Shown here one piece after another: positions 52,166-60,081 of a DNA stretch of 64,000 bases. Every line of letters begins with the position of its first letter. Position 1 is the first letter of the stretch. The position numbers were made by a program, and so were the translations under genes. The stretch comes from Acidobacteriota bacterium. Lineage in GTDB: Bacteria; Acidobacteriota; Terriglobia; Bryobacterales; Bryobacteraceae. Under the pieces are notes generated by a model, which worked only from the letters and a program-made list of their open reading frames with translations, made no database searches and was not told the DNA's origin. Location: positions 1-64,000 of the forward strand of contig VFZY01000003.1 of the NCBI GenBank assembly GCA_016870915.1, read 5' to 3'.

Positions 52166-52486
52166 TCAGCCGGCCTTCTTGCGTCCCCGCTTCCTGGGCG
52201 CTTCCGCCCCGTCGGCCGAGGCCCCCTCGGCGCCCTCAGCCCCTGGCTCCGGCGGCGTGCCGCCTTGCGCCAGCACCTGGGCGAACAGTTCCGCCTTCTT
52301 GAGATCCTTCTTCGAAGGCGGCGCCTGCTCGTGCCGGTAGTCGTGGTCGCTGTAGCAGATGCGGCAGCGCACCTTGGCGGGCTTCTGTTGGATGATCGAA
52401 ACGATGGCGTGATTGGTCAGGCGGCGGCACTTGACGCAAAAGTCGTCAATCACATCCCCGAGTCTGAGTTCCAACGTAAAGTTCAC
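52166..52486 (-). CDS. zinc-ribbon protein with basic, low-complexity tail
   Basis: 106 residues from GTG. Two Cys pairs, CVKC (about 17-20) and CRIC (about 41-44), with conserved HAIVSIIQQKPAKV between, look like a four-Cys zinc ribbon. The region then passes through a charged helix (PPSKKDLKKAELFAQVLAQG) into an acidic Ala/Glu/Gly stretch and the AT-hook-like end RKRGRKKAG. It reads like a nucleic-acid-binding protein; the family is known to me only as a hypothetical from acidobacteria. It has a good promoter of its own. It is convergent with the MFS gene. Confidence 0.75.
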   Translation of the reverse strand: MNFTLELRLGDVIDDFCVKCRRLTNHAIVSIIQQKPAKVRCRICYSDHDYRHEQAPPSKKDLKKAELFAQVLAQGGTPPEPGAEGAEGASADGAEAPRKRGRKKAG

Positions 52487-52500
52487 TTTATGTTTTAAGA

Positions 52501-52529
52501 AGTATATCCGAAAACGTTCCCCGTGCGAA
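52501..52529 (-). promoter_or_regulatory. sigma70-type promoter of the zinc-ribbon gene
   Basis: On the minus strand TTCGCA (52529-52524) and TATACT (52506-52501) are 17 nt apart. The -10 box ends 14 nt before the GTG start, leaving a leader of about 8 nt rich in A, with no Shine-Dalgarno-like sequence. Confidence 0.5.
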
Positions 52530-52536
52530 GAGGATT

Positions 52537-53430
52537 TTACTCCGCCTTCACCTGGACGCCGGTGATCTCTTCCAGCACCTTGATCGTTGAGCAGATGTCG
52601 TCATCGCCATAGCCCCTGGCGATGGTTGCCCGGAAGATCTGCTGGGTGAGCGAGGTGAGCGGCAGCGGGACGTCGAGTTCGCGCCCGGAATCGAGCATGA
52701 GGCCGATATCCTTGTGCATCCAGCGCACCGAGAAGTTGGTGGAGAAGTCGCGGCGGAAGACGTAGGGCGCTTTGAAGGCGATGAGTCCGCTCTTGGCGGC
52801 CGAGTTGTCCAGAATTTCGAGCATCAGTTTCGGGTTGATGCCGGCCTTGGTGGAGAGAACCAGGCCCTCATTGAACGCCTGCATGATGTTCGACAGAATG
52901 AGATTCTGGGTCAGCTTGGCGTTGAGTCCCATGCCGCTGCCGCCGCAATAATAGAGCAGTTTGCCCATGGGCTCGAACCAGGGTTTCACACGCTCGAAAA
53001 CTTCCTTGTCACCGCCGATCATGAAGGTGAGCCGGCCACCCTCCGCCCCTGGGCGCGACCCGGTGCATGGGGCATCGAGGAAATGGATCCCCTTGGCGGC
53101 CAGTCTGGCGCTCATCGCCCGGCTGGCGGACGGAGCCACGGTGCTGGCATCGACGATCACGGAGCCGGCGGCGGCCCCGGCGGCGACGCCATTGGCCCCC
53201 AGGACCACCTCTTCGGACATCGCCGTATCGCCGACGCACAGGAAGCTGCATTCGGCATGCGCCCCCACCTGGGCCGGAGTTTCGCAGAACACCCCACCTT
53301 CAGCCGCAGCCAGTTCCTTCGCCTTGGCCGCGGTGTGAGACCAGACCGCCACCTTGTGGCCGGCACGCATCAAATGCCGGGCCATCGGATGGCCCATGAT
53401 GCCCAGTCCCAGGAAGCCCAAATTCGCCAT
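52537..53430 (-). CDS. NAD(P)-dependent beta-hydroxyacid dehydrogenase (3-hydroxyisobutyrate dehydrogenase-like)
   Basis: 297 residues. The Rossmann start GFLGLGIMGHPMARHLMRAGHKVAVW is the family signature. It is followed by FLCVGDTAMSEEVV, DASTVAPSASRAMSARLAAKGIHFLDAPCTGSRPGAEGG, and the catalytic Lys region GMGLNAKLTQNLIL (Lys about 175). Such enzymes oxidise 3-hydroxyisobutyrate, tartronate semialdehyde or related beta-hydroxyacids with NAD(P), often as the last step of sugar-acid or valine breakdown. A GGAG site precedes the ATG. No pathway partner is adjacent. Confidence 0.92.
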   Translation of the reverse strand: MANLGFLGLGIMGHPMARHLMRAGHKVAVWSHTAAKAKELAAAEGGVFCETPAQVGAHAECSFLCVGDTAMSEEVVLGANGVAAGAAAGSVIVDASTVAPSASRAMSARLAAKGIHFLDAPCTGSRPGAEGGRLTFMIGGDKEVFERVKPWFEPMGKLLYYCGGSGMGLNAKLTQNLILSNIMQAFNEGLVLSTKAGINPKLMLEILDNSAAKSGLIAFKAPYVFRRDFSTNFSVRWMHKDIGLMLDSGRELDVPLPLTSLTQQIFRATIARGYGDDDICSTIKVLEEITGVQVKAE

Positions 53431-53488
53431 GCAGAAATCTCCTTACGTGTTGTTGAGTGGAACGGCTATTGTATCAAGGGAGCCGTAG

Positions 53489-54388
53489 CTACTTCGCCAC
53501 AGCCGATGGCCCCAGCGCCGGCAGGTGGAAGCGAAAGCCTTCCAGGCCCACCCGTTCGTAGTACGCCGCGGTGTTGTGAGCCACGCCGAGCAGCACCTCG
53601 TACTCATGGTTCACGCCGGTCTTCTGGAAGTGCGCATGCAGCACCTCGGAGTCTTCAAACGACACGTCGCGAGTGCCGGCCACCAGCCGGATCCGCTGGC
53701 CGTCCAGCCGGAACCGGTTCATTTCGGCCAGCTTGAACGGATCGTGATCGGCGCTATACCACTGCGCCAACCAGGCGATCCACGCCCGGCTCTCCGGCAC
53801 AATCGCCGGGTAGAGGATCCCGTCGGCGGGCAACGGCCGGTAGGACCCGGCGTACGCCACCACCGAACTGAACAACTCCGGGTGCCGCAACGCCAACTTC
53901 AGGGCACCGTTCCCGCCCATGGACATGCCCTCAATCCACCGCGCCCGCCGTTCGCGAATGGTTCGATACGTCTTGTCGATGTGCGGAACCAGATCGCGGA
54001 TGATGAAGCTCTCCGGCATGATGCGCTGCGGTTCCCAGTCACGATACTCGGAGCGCCGTCCGCCGTTGGGGATCACCATGATCGCCGGGGGAAGCTGTCC
54101 GGCCCGAATGGCGGCATCGAATTGCGTGGCGATGGGGAGGCCGCCGTTCTCGTCCCCGCCCGCGCCATGCAGCCAGTAGAGCACCGGAAAACGGTCCTGC
54201 GAGGCGGCGTAGGAGGGTGGCAGGTAGACATTGAAACCCACGTCCACTCCCATCGCGGTGCTGGGCAGGGTGTGGTGCGTCACGCCTGGCGGCAGCTTCA
54301 CCGGCGGATTCACCCATTTGATGTTGAACTCAAGAGGCTTGCGGGGCTCCTGCGCGAGCGCCGCCGCGGCCAGCAGTAACGTGAGCAT
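53489..54388 (-). CDS. secreted esterase (esterase D/PHB-depolymerase-like alpha/beta hydrolase)
   Basis: 299 residues with a leader (MLTLLLAAAALAQEP). The body has YLPPSYAASQDRFPVLYWLHGAGGDENG (oxyanion region), IPNGGRR and the nucleophile elbow G-M-S156-M-G-G in GMSMGGNGALKLALRHPELF; the acid and His would be in RLVAGTRDVSFED and LLGVAHNTAAYYE. It follows the esterase D/feruloyl-esterase-like fold (Esterase_PHB). A periplasmic or secreted hydrolysis of plant-type esters is likely. The ATG at 54388 has GATAAT 6 nt upstream and is divergent from glgA by 48 nt. Confidence 0.9.
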   Translation of the reverse strand: MLTLLLAAAALAQEPRKPLEFNIKWVNPPVKLPPGVTHHTLPSTAMGVDVGFNVYLPPSYAASQDRFPVLYWLHGAGGDENGGLPIATQFDAAIRAGQLPPAIMVIPNGGRRSEYRDWEPQRIMPESFIIRDLVPHIDKTYRTIRERRARWIEGMSMGGNGALKLALRHPELFSSVVAYAGSYRPLPADGILYPAIVPESRAWIAWLAQWYSADHDPFKLAEMNRFRLDGQRIRLVAGTRDVSFEDSEVLHAHFQKTGVNHEYEVLLGVAHNTAAYYERVGLEGFRFHLPALGPSAVAK

Positions 54389-54436
54389 AGGCTGATTATC
54401 GATGATCCGGGGGCACCACGGTACAATGGGCAGTTC

Positions 54437-55855
54437 ATGAAACGGATCCTGTTGGCGGCCTCGGAGTGTCATCCGCTGGCCAAGACCGGCGGTCTGGCCG
54501 ACGTGGTGGGAGCCCTACCGCCGGAACTGGCGGCTCTGGGCCATGCGGTGGCCATCGTCATGCCTCGCTACCGGCGTATTTCGCTCGAAGGCGCCACGCA
54601 CGTCTGGGGCAATCTACCGGTCTGGATGCACGACCGCCACTACCGCACGGACATCTTCCGTGTCCATCATCGCGGCGTGCCCGTCTTTCTTGTGGATGCT
54701 CCGCAGTTTTTTGACCGGCAGGGCCTCTATGAAGAGCACGGCCAGCCGTTCGCCGACAACCACCTGAGGTTTGCCGTTTTCTCAGAAGCGGTGCTGGGCG
54801 TGGCGCGGCATCTGTTCCCGGCCGATGTTCTGCACTGTCATGACTGGCACACGGGTCTGGCTCCGCTCTATTTGAGGCTGCGCTACCCGCATGACCCGGC
54901 CCTGACCGGCATGAAGACACTCTTCAGCGTCCACAACATGGAGCACCAGGGCCGCTTTCCACAGCAGTCCCTTTGGGACATGGGCCTGGATGAGCGTTTC
55001 TTCAACTCCGGCGCTCTGGAATTCTGGGGCCAGGTGAACCTGATGAAGGCCGGGTTGATCTGGTCCGACGCTATCTCCACCGTCAGCCGCCGCCACGCCT
55101 ACGAGATGATGGACCCGGACCCGGAATTGAGCTACGGCCTGGATGGCGTGGTGCGCGAGCGTTCCCACCTGTTGACGGGCATCGTGAACGGCGTGGACTA
55201 CGGGGAGTGGAACCCCGCCACCGATCCGCACATCGCGGCGAACTACACGGCCGGCGACCTGGTGGGCAAGCAGGCCTGTAAGCGCGAACTGCTGGACATC
55301 TTCGGGCTGCCGCGAGAGCGCATGAACAGGCCACTGATCGGCATCGTGTCACGCATGGCGCACCAGAAGGGGTTCGATCTTATGGCCCAGGTGATTCAGG
55401 AGATCGTCAACCTGGACCCCACGCTGGTGGTTCTGGGCAGCGGCGAGAGCCGCTACGAACAGATGTTCACGTATTTCGCCGGAGCCCGACCACAGCAGAT
55501 CGGTGCGCGCATCGGCTTCGACAACGCTCTTGCCCACAAGATTGAAGCCGGGGCCGACATGTTCCTGATGCCCAGCCTCTACGAACCCTGCGGCCTGAAT
55601 CAGATGTACAGCCTGAAATACGGCACGCCGCCGCTGGTGCGAGCCACCGGCGGGCTGGACGACACCATCCGGAAGGAAACCGGTTTCAAGTTCTGGGAAA
55701 AGACCGGCCACGCGTTGCTGCTGTGCGTGCAGCATGCGCTGGAACAGTTCCAGGACCGCGACGGCTGGACCGCAATGATGCAGGAGGGCATGCTGGAGGA
55801 CTTTTCCTGGAGTCGAGCGGCCCCGCACTATTCGGCCCTCTACGAACGCCTCTGA
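54437..55855 (+). CDS. glgA: glycogen synthase
   Basis: 472 residues, GT5 family. The nucleotide-sugar motif K16-T-G-G-L-A-D-V (AKTGGLADVVGALP) is intact, as are HCHDWHTGL, TLFSVHNMEHQG, GIVNGVDYGEWNPATD, IGIVSRMAHQKGFDL and the C-terminal EPCGLNQMYSLKYGTPPLVRATGGLDDT. It adds glucose from ADP-glucose to the non-reducing end of glycogen. Length matches E. coli GlgA (477). TACAAT ends 9 nt before the ATG and no Shine-Dalgarno site is clear, so the mRNA may be leaderless. trxA follows after 50 nt. Confidence 0.95.
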   Translation: MKRILLAASECHPLAKTGGLADVVGALPPELAALGHAVAIVMPRYRRISLEGATHVWGNLPVWMHDRHYRTDIFRVHHRGVPVFLVDAPQFFDRQGLYEEHGQPFADNHLRFAVFSEAVLGVARHLFPADVLHCHDWHTGLAPLYLRLRYPHDPALTGMKTLFSVHNMEHQGRFPQQSLWDMGLDERFFNSGALEFWGQVNLMKAGLIWSDAISTVSRRHAYEMMDPDPELSYGLDGVVRERSHLLTGIVNGVDYGEWNPATDPHIAANYTAGDLVGKQACKRELLDIFGLPRERMNRPLIGIVSRMAHQKGFDLMAQVIQEIVNLDPTLVVLGSGESRYEQMFTYFAGARPQQIGARIGFDNALAHKIEAGADMFLMPSLYEPCGLNQMYSLKYGTPPLVRATGGLDDTIRKETGFKFWEKTGHALLLCVQHALEQFQDRDGWTAMMQEGMLEDFSWSRAAPHYSALYERL

Positions 55856-55905
55856 ATCCGAAACCCGCCAGCGAACATCCGATAGTTGGGAGATAATGAA
55901 TTCGA

Positions 55906-56235
55906 ATGGCCAGTGAACATACCCTTACATTTACCGACGGTGGCTGGGAAACCGACGTTCTAAGCTCAGAGCAGCCCGTGCTGGTGGACTTCTGGGCGGA
56001 GTGGTGCGGCCCCTGCCGCATGATGTCTCCCGCGCTGGACGCCGTGGCTTCGGACTATGCAGGGCGCGTTCGCGTCGGCAAGCTCAACGTGGATGACAAC
56101 GGCTCCACGGCCATGAAGTACGGCATTCGAGGCATTCCCGCCCTGCTGCTGTTCAAAGGCGGCCGCGTGGTGGATCAGCGAGTCGGGGCACTGGGCAAGG
56201 CCGATCTGGCCAAGATGATCGACGCGCACCTGTAA
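55906..56235 (+). CDS. trxA: thioredoxin
   Basis: 109 residues. The redox site is W-C34-G-P-C37 in FWAEWCGPCRMMSP, with the cis-Pro in RGIPALLLFKGGR and the buried Asp in VLVDFWAEW, all as in classical cytosolic thioredoxin. It reduces protein disulfides with electrons from thioredoxin reductase, whose gene is not in the window. A GATAAT box ends 8 nt before the ATG. It converges with a methyltransferase gene. Confidence 0.95.
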   Translation: MASEHTLTFTDGGWETDVLSSEQPVLVDFWAEWCGPCRMMSPALDAVASDYAGRVRVGKLNVDDNGSTAMKYGIRGIPALLLFKGGRVVDQRVGALGKADLAKMIDAHL

Positions 56236-56329
56236 GCGCGCGCGGCTCCCAGGCAACAGGCGGTAAGACAGACACTGGGTGGGGGCGTGCCAGGACTGTC
56301 CGGTGGCTGCCCTGGACTTTGCGGGCCGG

Positions 56330-56995
56330 CTAACGCCTTTCAAAGACAGCGAGGTATTGGCTTCCGGGAATGTGGTCGGTGCGGCGGACCAGTTTGAAGC
56401 CGTTGGCTTCCACTTCCCGCACCACTTCCGGCGCGTCGATGCGGATGTGCTCCAGGGCGCGTCCGTTGGGCATGGACTCCTTGTTCTTGTAGAAGTCGAC
56501 GATCACCAGCCGCCCGCCTGGCTTCAACGCGCGAAGAATGCCTGCGAGCATCGCCTCCGGGTAGTCGAAATGGTGGTAGGCGTCCAGCGTGAAGATCAGG
56601 TCCGCTGACCCGGCCGGCAGCTTGGGATCACGCTCCGTGCCATGCACGAACTCGACATTCGCCAGCTTCGCCGAGGCTGCGGTGGCCCGTGCCTTTTCGA
56701 GAAAGTCCGGGAAGATGTCCTGCGCGAAGACCTTGCCTTGAGCGCCCACGGCGCGGCTCAAGTGCGGAAGCAGGTAGCCGGCGCCAGTGCCAAGGTCCGC
56801 CACGGCCTGCCCAGGCCTGATCTCAAGCGCCGCGATCAGTTCCTTCGGCTTCTGCCGCACATCGCGATCCTCGGCCAACAGGGTCCTGGCTACGTTGGTC
56901 CGCCCCTCGACGGTCCGGTATCCCGCGTTGGCCTTATCCGCCACCTGAGCGGCGGCAAGCCGCGTGATCGCGACGGCAATGGCGATAGAGCGCAT
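56330..56995 (-). CDS. class I SAM-dependent methyltransferase with N-terminal secretion signal
   Basis: 221 residues. The leader-like start (MRSIAIAVAITRLAAAQVAD) is unusual for a methyltransferase. The fold is class I: VADLGTGAGYLLPHLSRAV (motif I), FVHGTERDPKLPAGSADLIFTLDAYHHFDYPE, LRALKPGGRLVIVDFYKN and a final beta strand. Motif I has DLGTGAGY rather than the usual GxGxG. Homologues with a signal peptide occur in acidobacteria and planctomycetes and are thought to be lipoproteins or periplasmic; how they would get SAM is unclear. It starts 2 nt behind homoserine dehydrogenase and is co-transcribed with it. Confidence 0.85.
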   Translation of the reverse strand: MRSIAIAVAITRLAAAQVADKANAGYRTVEGRTNVARTLLAEDRDVRQKPKELIAALEIRPGQAVADLGTGAGYLLPHLSRAVGAQGKVFAQDIFPDFLEKARATAASAKLANVEFVHGTERDPKLPAGSADLIFTLDAYHHFDYPEAMLAGILRALKPGGRLVIVDFYKNKESMPNGRALEHIRIDAPEVVREVEANGFKLVRRTDHIPGSQYLAVFERR

Positions 56996-56997
56996 GT

Positions 56998-58302
56998 TCA
57001 GACACCTTTCTCAATGGGTAACGCAAGCGGGGGCTCCACCAGAAAATCGAGTCCCTTCATCTCATCCAGCGCCTGGCGGATCGACCGCTCCGTCGCCGGC
57101 TCCACCGTGATCACGAACGGCAGGTTCTGCTTGCTGTCGGTGGGCAGTTGCAGCACGGCGTCCAGGCTGATGTTCTTGGCGGCCAGAATCGAGGCCAGCG
57201 TGGCGATGATACCGGGACGGTCCGTCACCCGGAAACGCAGGTAGTAAGCGCTTCGCGCATGTTCGATGCCGCAGACCCGGTTCCCTCCCAAGTGGGCGTG
57301 CGCGAACGGCGAAACCCGCAGCGGACTGCCGGCGCGAATTTCTCGCGCCACGCGCATCAGGTCACTCACCACGGCGACCCCGGTGGGCGACGGCCCGGCG
57401 CCGCGGCCATAGTAGAACGTATCCTGGCCATATTCGCCGCGCACCCAGACGGCGTTATAGGAACCGGTGACTCCGGCCATGATCGCTGTCTTGGGAATGA
57501 GCGCCGGGCGCACCGCAAGGAGCAGACCTTCGTCCACGTTGCGTGCCGAGCCGATCAGGCGGATGGTGTGATTCAGACGGTCGGCGTAGTCGAAATCCAG
57601 GGGCGTGATCCGGCGGATGCCTTCCTTGAAGATGGCTTCCGGTGAGATCTGCTCGCCGAACGCGAGCGCGGCCAGAATGGCCAGCTTCGAACGAGCATCG
57701 CCACCGTCGATGTCGGCGCTCGGGTCCTGCTCGGCGTAGCCCAGGCGCTGGGCTTCGGCCAGCACGTCGCCGAACGCGGTGCCGTTCTTCTCAATCTCGG
57801 TGAGGATGTAGTTGCAGGTGCCGTTCAGAATGCCGAACAGGGCCGTGATGCGGTCGCCCGCGATGCCTTCACGCAGTACGTTGTGGATGGGGATGCCGCC
57901 CGCCACGCTGGCTTCCATCGCGATGTTGATGCCAGCCGCCGCCGCACGGTCGCAGATGCCGGCGCCGCGCAGTGCCATCAGTTCCTTGTTGGCCGTGACG
58001 ACGGACTTGCCAGCGCTGATGGCGGTCTCGATGATCGCGGCGGCGTCGGTGGTGCCACCAACGAGTTCGGCCACGATGTCGACGCCGGGATAGGCCACGG
58101 CCTCACGCCAATCGCTTGTGCGAAACACCCCGTCGAATGCCGGGGGCAGGGTCTTGCCGGACACGGTGCGGCTGCACAGGGCTTTCACCCTGAGCGGAAA
58201 GCCCAACTTTCGGGCAATGCGATCCGCGTTGCCCGCCAGAATTCCAGCAGCGCCCATGCCGACGTTTCCGAGGCCGATCAGGGCCACGTTCACTTCTTGC
58301 AT
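56998..58302 (-). CDS. hom: homoserine dehydrogenase
   Basis: 434 residues. NAD(P) domain VALIGLGNVGMGAAGIL (8-24), then GGTTDAAAIIETAISAGKSVVTANKELMA with the catalytic Lys, and the substrate segment FGILNGTCNYILTEIEKNGTAFGDVLAEAQRLGYAEQDPSADIDG with Glu and Asp contacts. A C-terminal ACT domain (about 350-420, YYLRFRVTDRPGIIATLASILAAKNISLDAVLQLP) should give allosteric control by threonine. It makes homoserine from aspartate semialdehyde on the way to threonine and methionine. Its upstream neighbour is the transposase remnant. Confidence 0.95.
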   Translation of the reverse strand: MQEVNVALIGLGNVGMGAAGILAGNADRIARKLGFPLRVKALCSRTVSGKTLPPAFDGVFRTSDWREAVAYPGVDIVAELVGGTTDAAAIIETAISAGKSVVTANKELMALRGAGICDRAAAAGINIAMEASVAGGIPIHNVLREGIAGDRITALFGILNGTCNYILTEIEKNGTAFGDVLAEAQRLGYAEQDPSADIDGGDARSKLAILAALAFGEQISPEAIFKEGIRRITPLDFDYADRLNHTIRLIGSARNVDEGLLLAVRPALIPKTAIMAGVTGSYNAVWVRGEYGQDTFYYGRGAGPSPTGVAVVSDLMRVAREIRAGSPLRVSPFAHAHLGGNRVCGIEHARSAYYLRFRVTDRPGIIATLASILAAKNISLDAVLQLPTDSKQNLPFVITVEPATERSIRQALDEMKGLDFLVEPPLALPIEKGV

Positions 58303-58344
58303 GTTCTTTCAGTGTCGCAAGCTGTGGAGGCCGGATTCAACCGG

Positions 58345-58675
58345 CTATTTGTGGACACTACACCAGGCGAGCGCTCACGACCTGTCGAGCGGCTTTGGGT
58401 CCTGCTGACGGGCTTTCTTCCGCCTGCCGCCGGGTCCCCGTACTCGGCCCTCTGGTGCAGTTGCAGGCTGAGTCAACTCAAGCAGCCCTTGGCGAATCAC
58501 TTGCCGCGACAAACCCGTAGCCTGGGCTGCCAGGACTCCGCCCGTCTACCGCACGCCTTGCACTCTGCCGCCGCTACCAGTCGCCGCGACTTTTCGTCCG
58601 GCAAGGCACACAGAGCTTCAAACCGTTGGTGCACGCCCGTAGCGTCTGCCAAGGAGAAATGTTGTTTCTTAACAC
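58345..58675 (-). pseudogene. ISAzo13-type transposase remnant
   Basis: The minus strand shows FEALCALPDEKSRRLVAAAE in one frame and then, one base shifted, VLAAQATGLSRQVIRQGLLE followed by ELTQPATAPEGRVRGPGGGR and a KKARQQDP end. That is the N-terminal HTH part of ISAzo13-family transposases (usually ARALGRGGVSAVARATGLSRTTIRRG). A frameshift and an early stop cut it, and the catalytic DDE part is missing. A candidate end TAGTGTCCACAAATAG lies at 58345-58360. The 396-bp gap 58303-58698 holds nothing else recognised. Confidence 0.6.
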
Positions 58676-58698
58676 TGCCTAAGGCCACCCAAGGGCCT

Positions 58699-60081
58699 CT
58701 ATGCCAGGATCGCGTCAATCGGCCCCTGCGACTCCTCGATCATGTGCAGCGGGCGGCCGTTCACCTGCACATTCATCTTCTTGTAGTCGAGCCCCATCTG
58801 CTTGAGCATCGTCGCCTGCAGATCCGTTACATAGCGCCGGTTCTCAACCGCCTTGTAGCCGATGTCGTCCGTCGCGCCGTAGACCATGCCGCCTTTGACA
58901 CCACCGCCGGCGATCCAGCACGTGAAGCCGTGCGGGTTGTGATCGCGGCCCACTGTGTTCTGCGAATACGGCGTGCGGCCAAACTCGGTGGCCCAGACCA
59001 CCATCGTCGAATCCAGCATGCCGCGCTGCTTCAGATCGCGAATGAGTCCGGCGATGGGCTGGTCCGTCTGACGGCACAAAGGCGCGTGGTCAGCGACGTC
59101 GTCATGCGAGTCCCACTTGCCGTTGCCGATGCCGCCATGGCAAAGCTGAATGAACCGCACGCCGCGTTCGGCAAGCCGCCGCGCCAGCAGCAACTGGCGT
59201 CCGAAATCGTCGGTCTCCCCGCCGCCGATGCCGTAGAGCTTGCGCACATGCTCCGGCTCGCGCGAGAAATCGACGAGTTCCGGCGCGGCCATCTGGAGAC
59301 GCCCGGCGAGTTCGTAGCCGCGGATCCGCGCGGCCACTTCGCGGTCAAAGGCATGATCTTCGTGGAACTGGCGATTCAACTGATGGAGCGTCTCTACGTG
59401 GCGGTCGCGCTCGGCGCGATTCACGCCCGGAGGCAGCTTCAGGTTTTCAAGCGGCGTTTCGCCCGCCATGAACGGCGTGGCCGATTCCTGCGCGCCCAGG
59501 TAGCCGCCGCTGATCTGAGGCGGCGCGGCGGGGCGGCCCATATTGACGAACGTCGGCAGGTCTCGATTGGCGGAGCCGAGCGCGTAGCTGATCCACGATC
59601 CGATCGCCGGGTACTCGAACGTACGATTGCGGTGCGCAGTGGTCATCTCGCCCACCGCGGGAAAGTGGCCCACCTCATGGCAGTACATGGACCGCAACAC
59701 AGCGATCTCGTCAATCACGCCGCCGACGTGCGGGTACCACTCGCACACCGGAATGCCGGACTGTCCGTAGCGTGTCCACACCCGAGCGCAGTGCAGCACG
59801 GGGCGCAACTGCGGCCGGCCGTTGTTGGAGTTCACCGTCTCCAGCATGCGGCCCGCGTGTTTGTTGTCCTTCGGGTCAAACGTGTCCATCGCGCTGACGC
59901 CGCCGCACATGAACAGGAAAATCACGGACTTCACGCGCGCCGGAAAGTGCGCACCGCCGCCAGGTTTGAGGAACAAGGCGGTGCCGTTCTCAGCGGCCCA
60001 CAGGTAACTCAGTGCAGGCGCCGCTGCACCTGCACTCAAGCGGCGAAGAAAATTGCGGCGGCCTAGAGCGGGATACGTCAT
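58699..60081 (-). CDS. DUF1501 family protein, Tat-exported
   Basis: 460 residues with a twin-arginine leader (GRRNFLRRLSAGAAAPALSYLWA). DUF1501 marks are VIFLFMCGGVSAMDTFDPKD, CEWYPHVGGVIDEIAVLRSM, GSWISYALGS and STMVVWATEFGRTPYSQNTVGRDHNPHGFTCWIAGGGVKGG. The fold resembles sulfatases/phosphatases; Asp and His in the last motif would hold metal. In planctomycetes and acidobacteria the gene almost always follows a DUF1549/DUF1553 gene, as here, sharing an ATGA overlap. Substrate unknown. Confidence 0.92.
   Translation of the reverse strand: MTYPALGRRNFLRRLSAGAAAPALSYLWAAENGTALFLKPGGGAHFPARVKSVIFLFMCGGVSAMDTFDPKDNKHAGRMLETVNSNNGRPQLRPVLHCARVWTRYGQSGIPVCEWYPHVGGVIDEIAVLRSMYCHEVGHFPAVGEMTTAHRNRTFEYPAIGSWISYALGSANRDLPTFVNMGRPAAPPQISGGYLGAQESATPFMAGETPLENLKLPPGVNRAERDRHVETLHQLNRQFHEDHAFDREVAARIRGYELAGRLQMAAPELVDFSREPEHVRKLYGIGGGETDDFGRQLLLARRLAERGVRFIQLCHGGIGNGKWDSHDDVADHAPLCRQTDQPIAGLIRDLKQRGMLDSTMVVWATEFGRTPYSQNTVGRDHNPHGFTCWIAGGGVKGGMVYGATDDIGYKAVENRRYVTDLQATMLKQMGLDYKKMNVQVNGRPLHMIEESQGPIDAILA

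Noticed and set aside
52155-52185. GCCGG-TCAG-CCGGC hairpin as terminator between convergent genes
   Set aside because: Stem of five with no T-run, and it lies over the stop codon of the zinc-ribbon gene.
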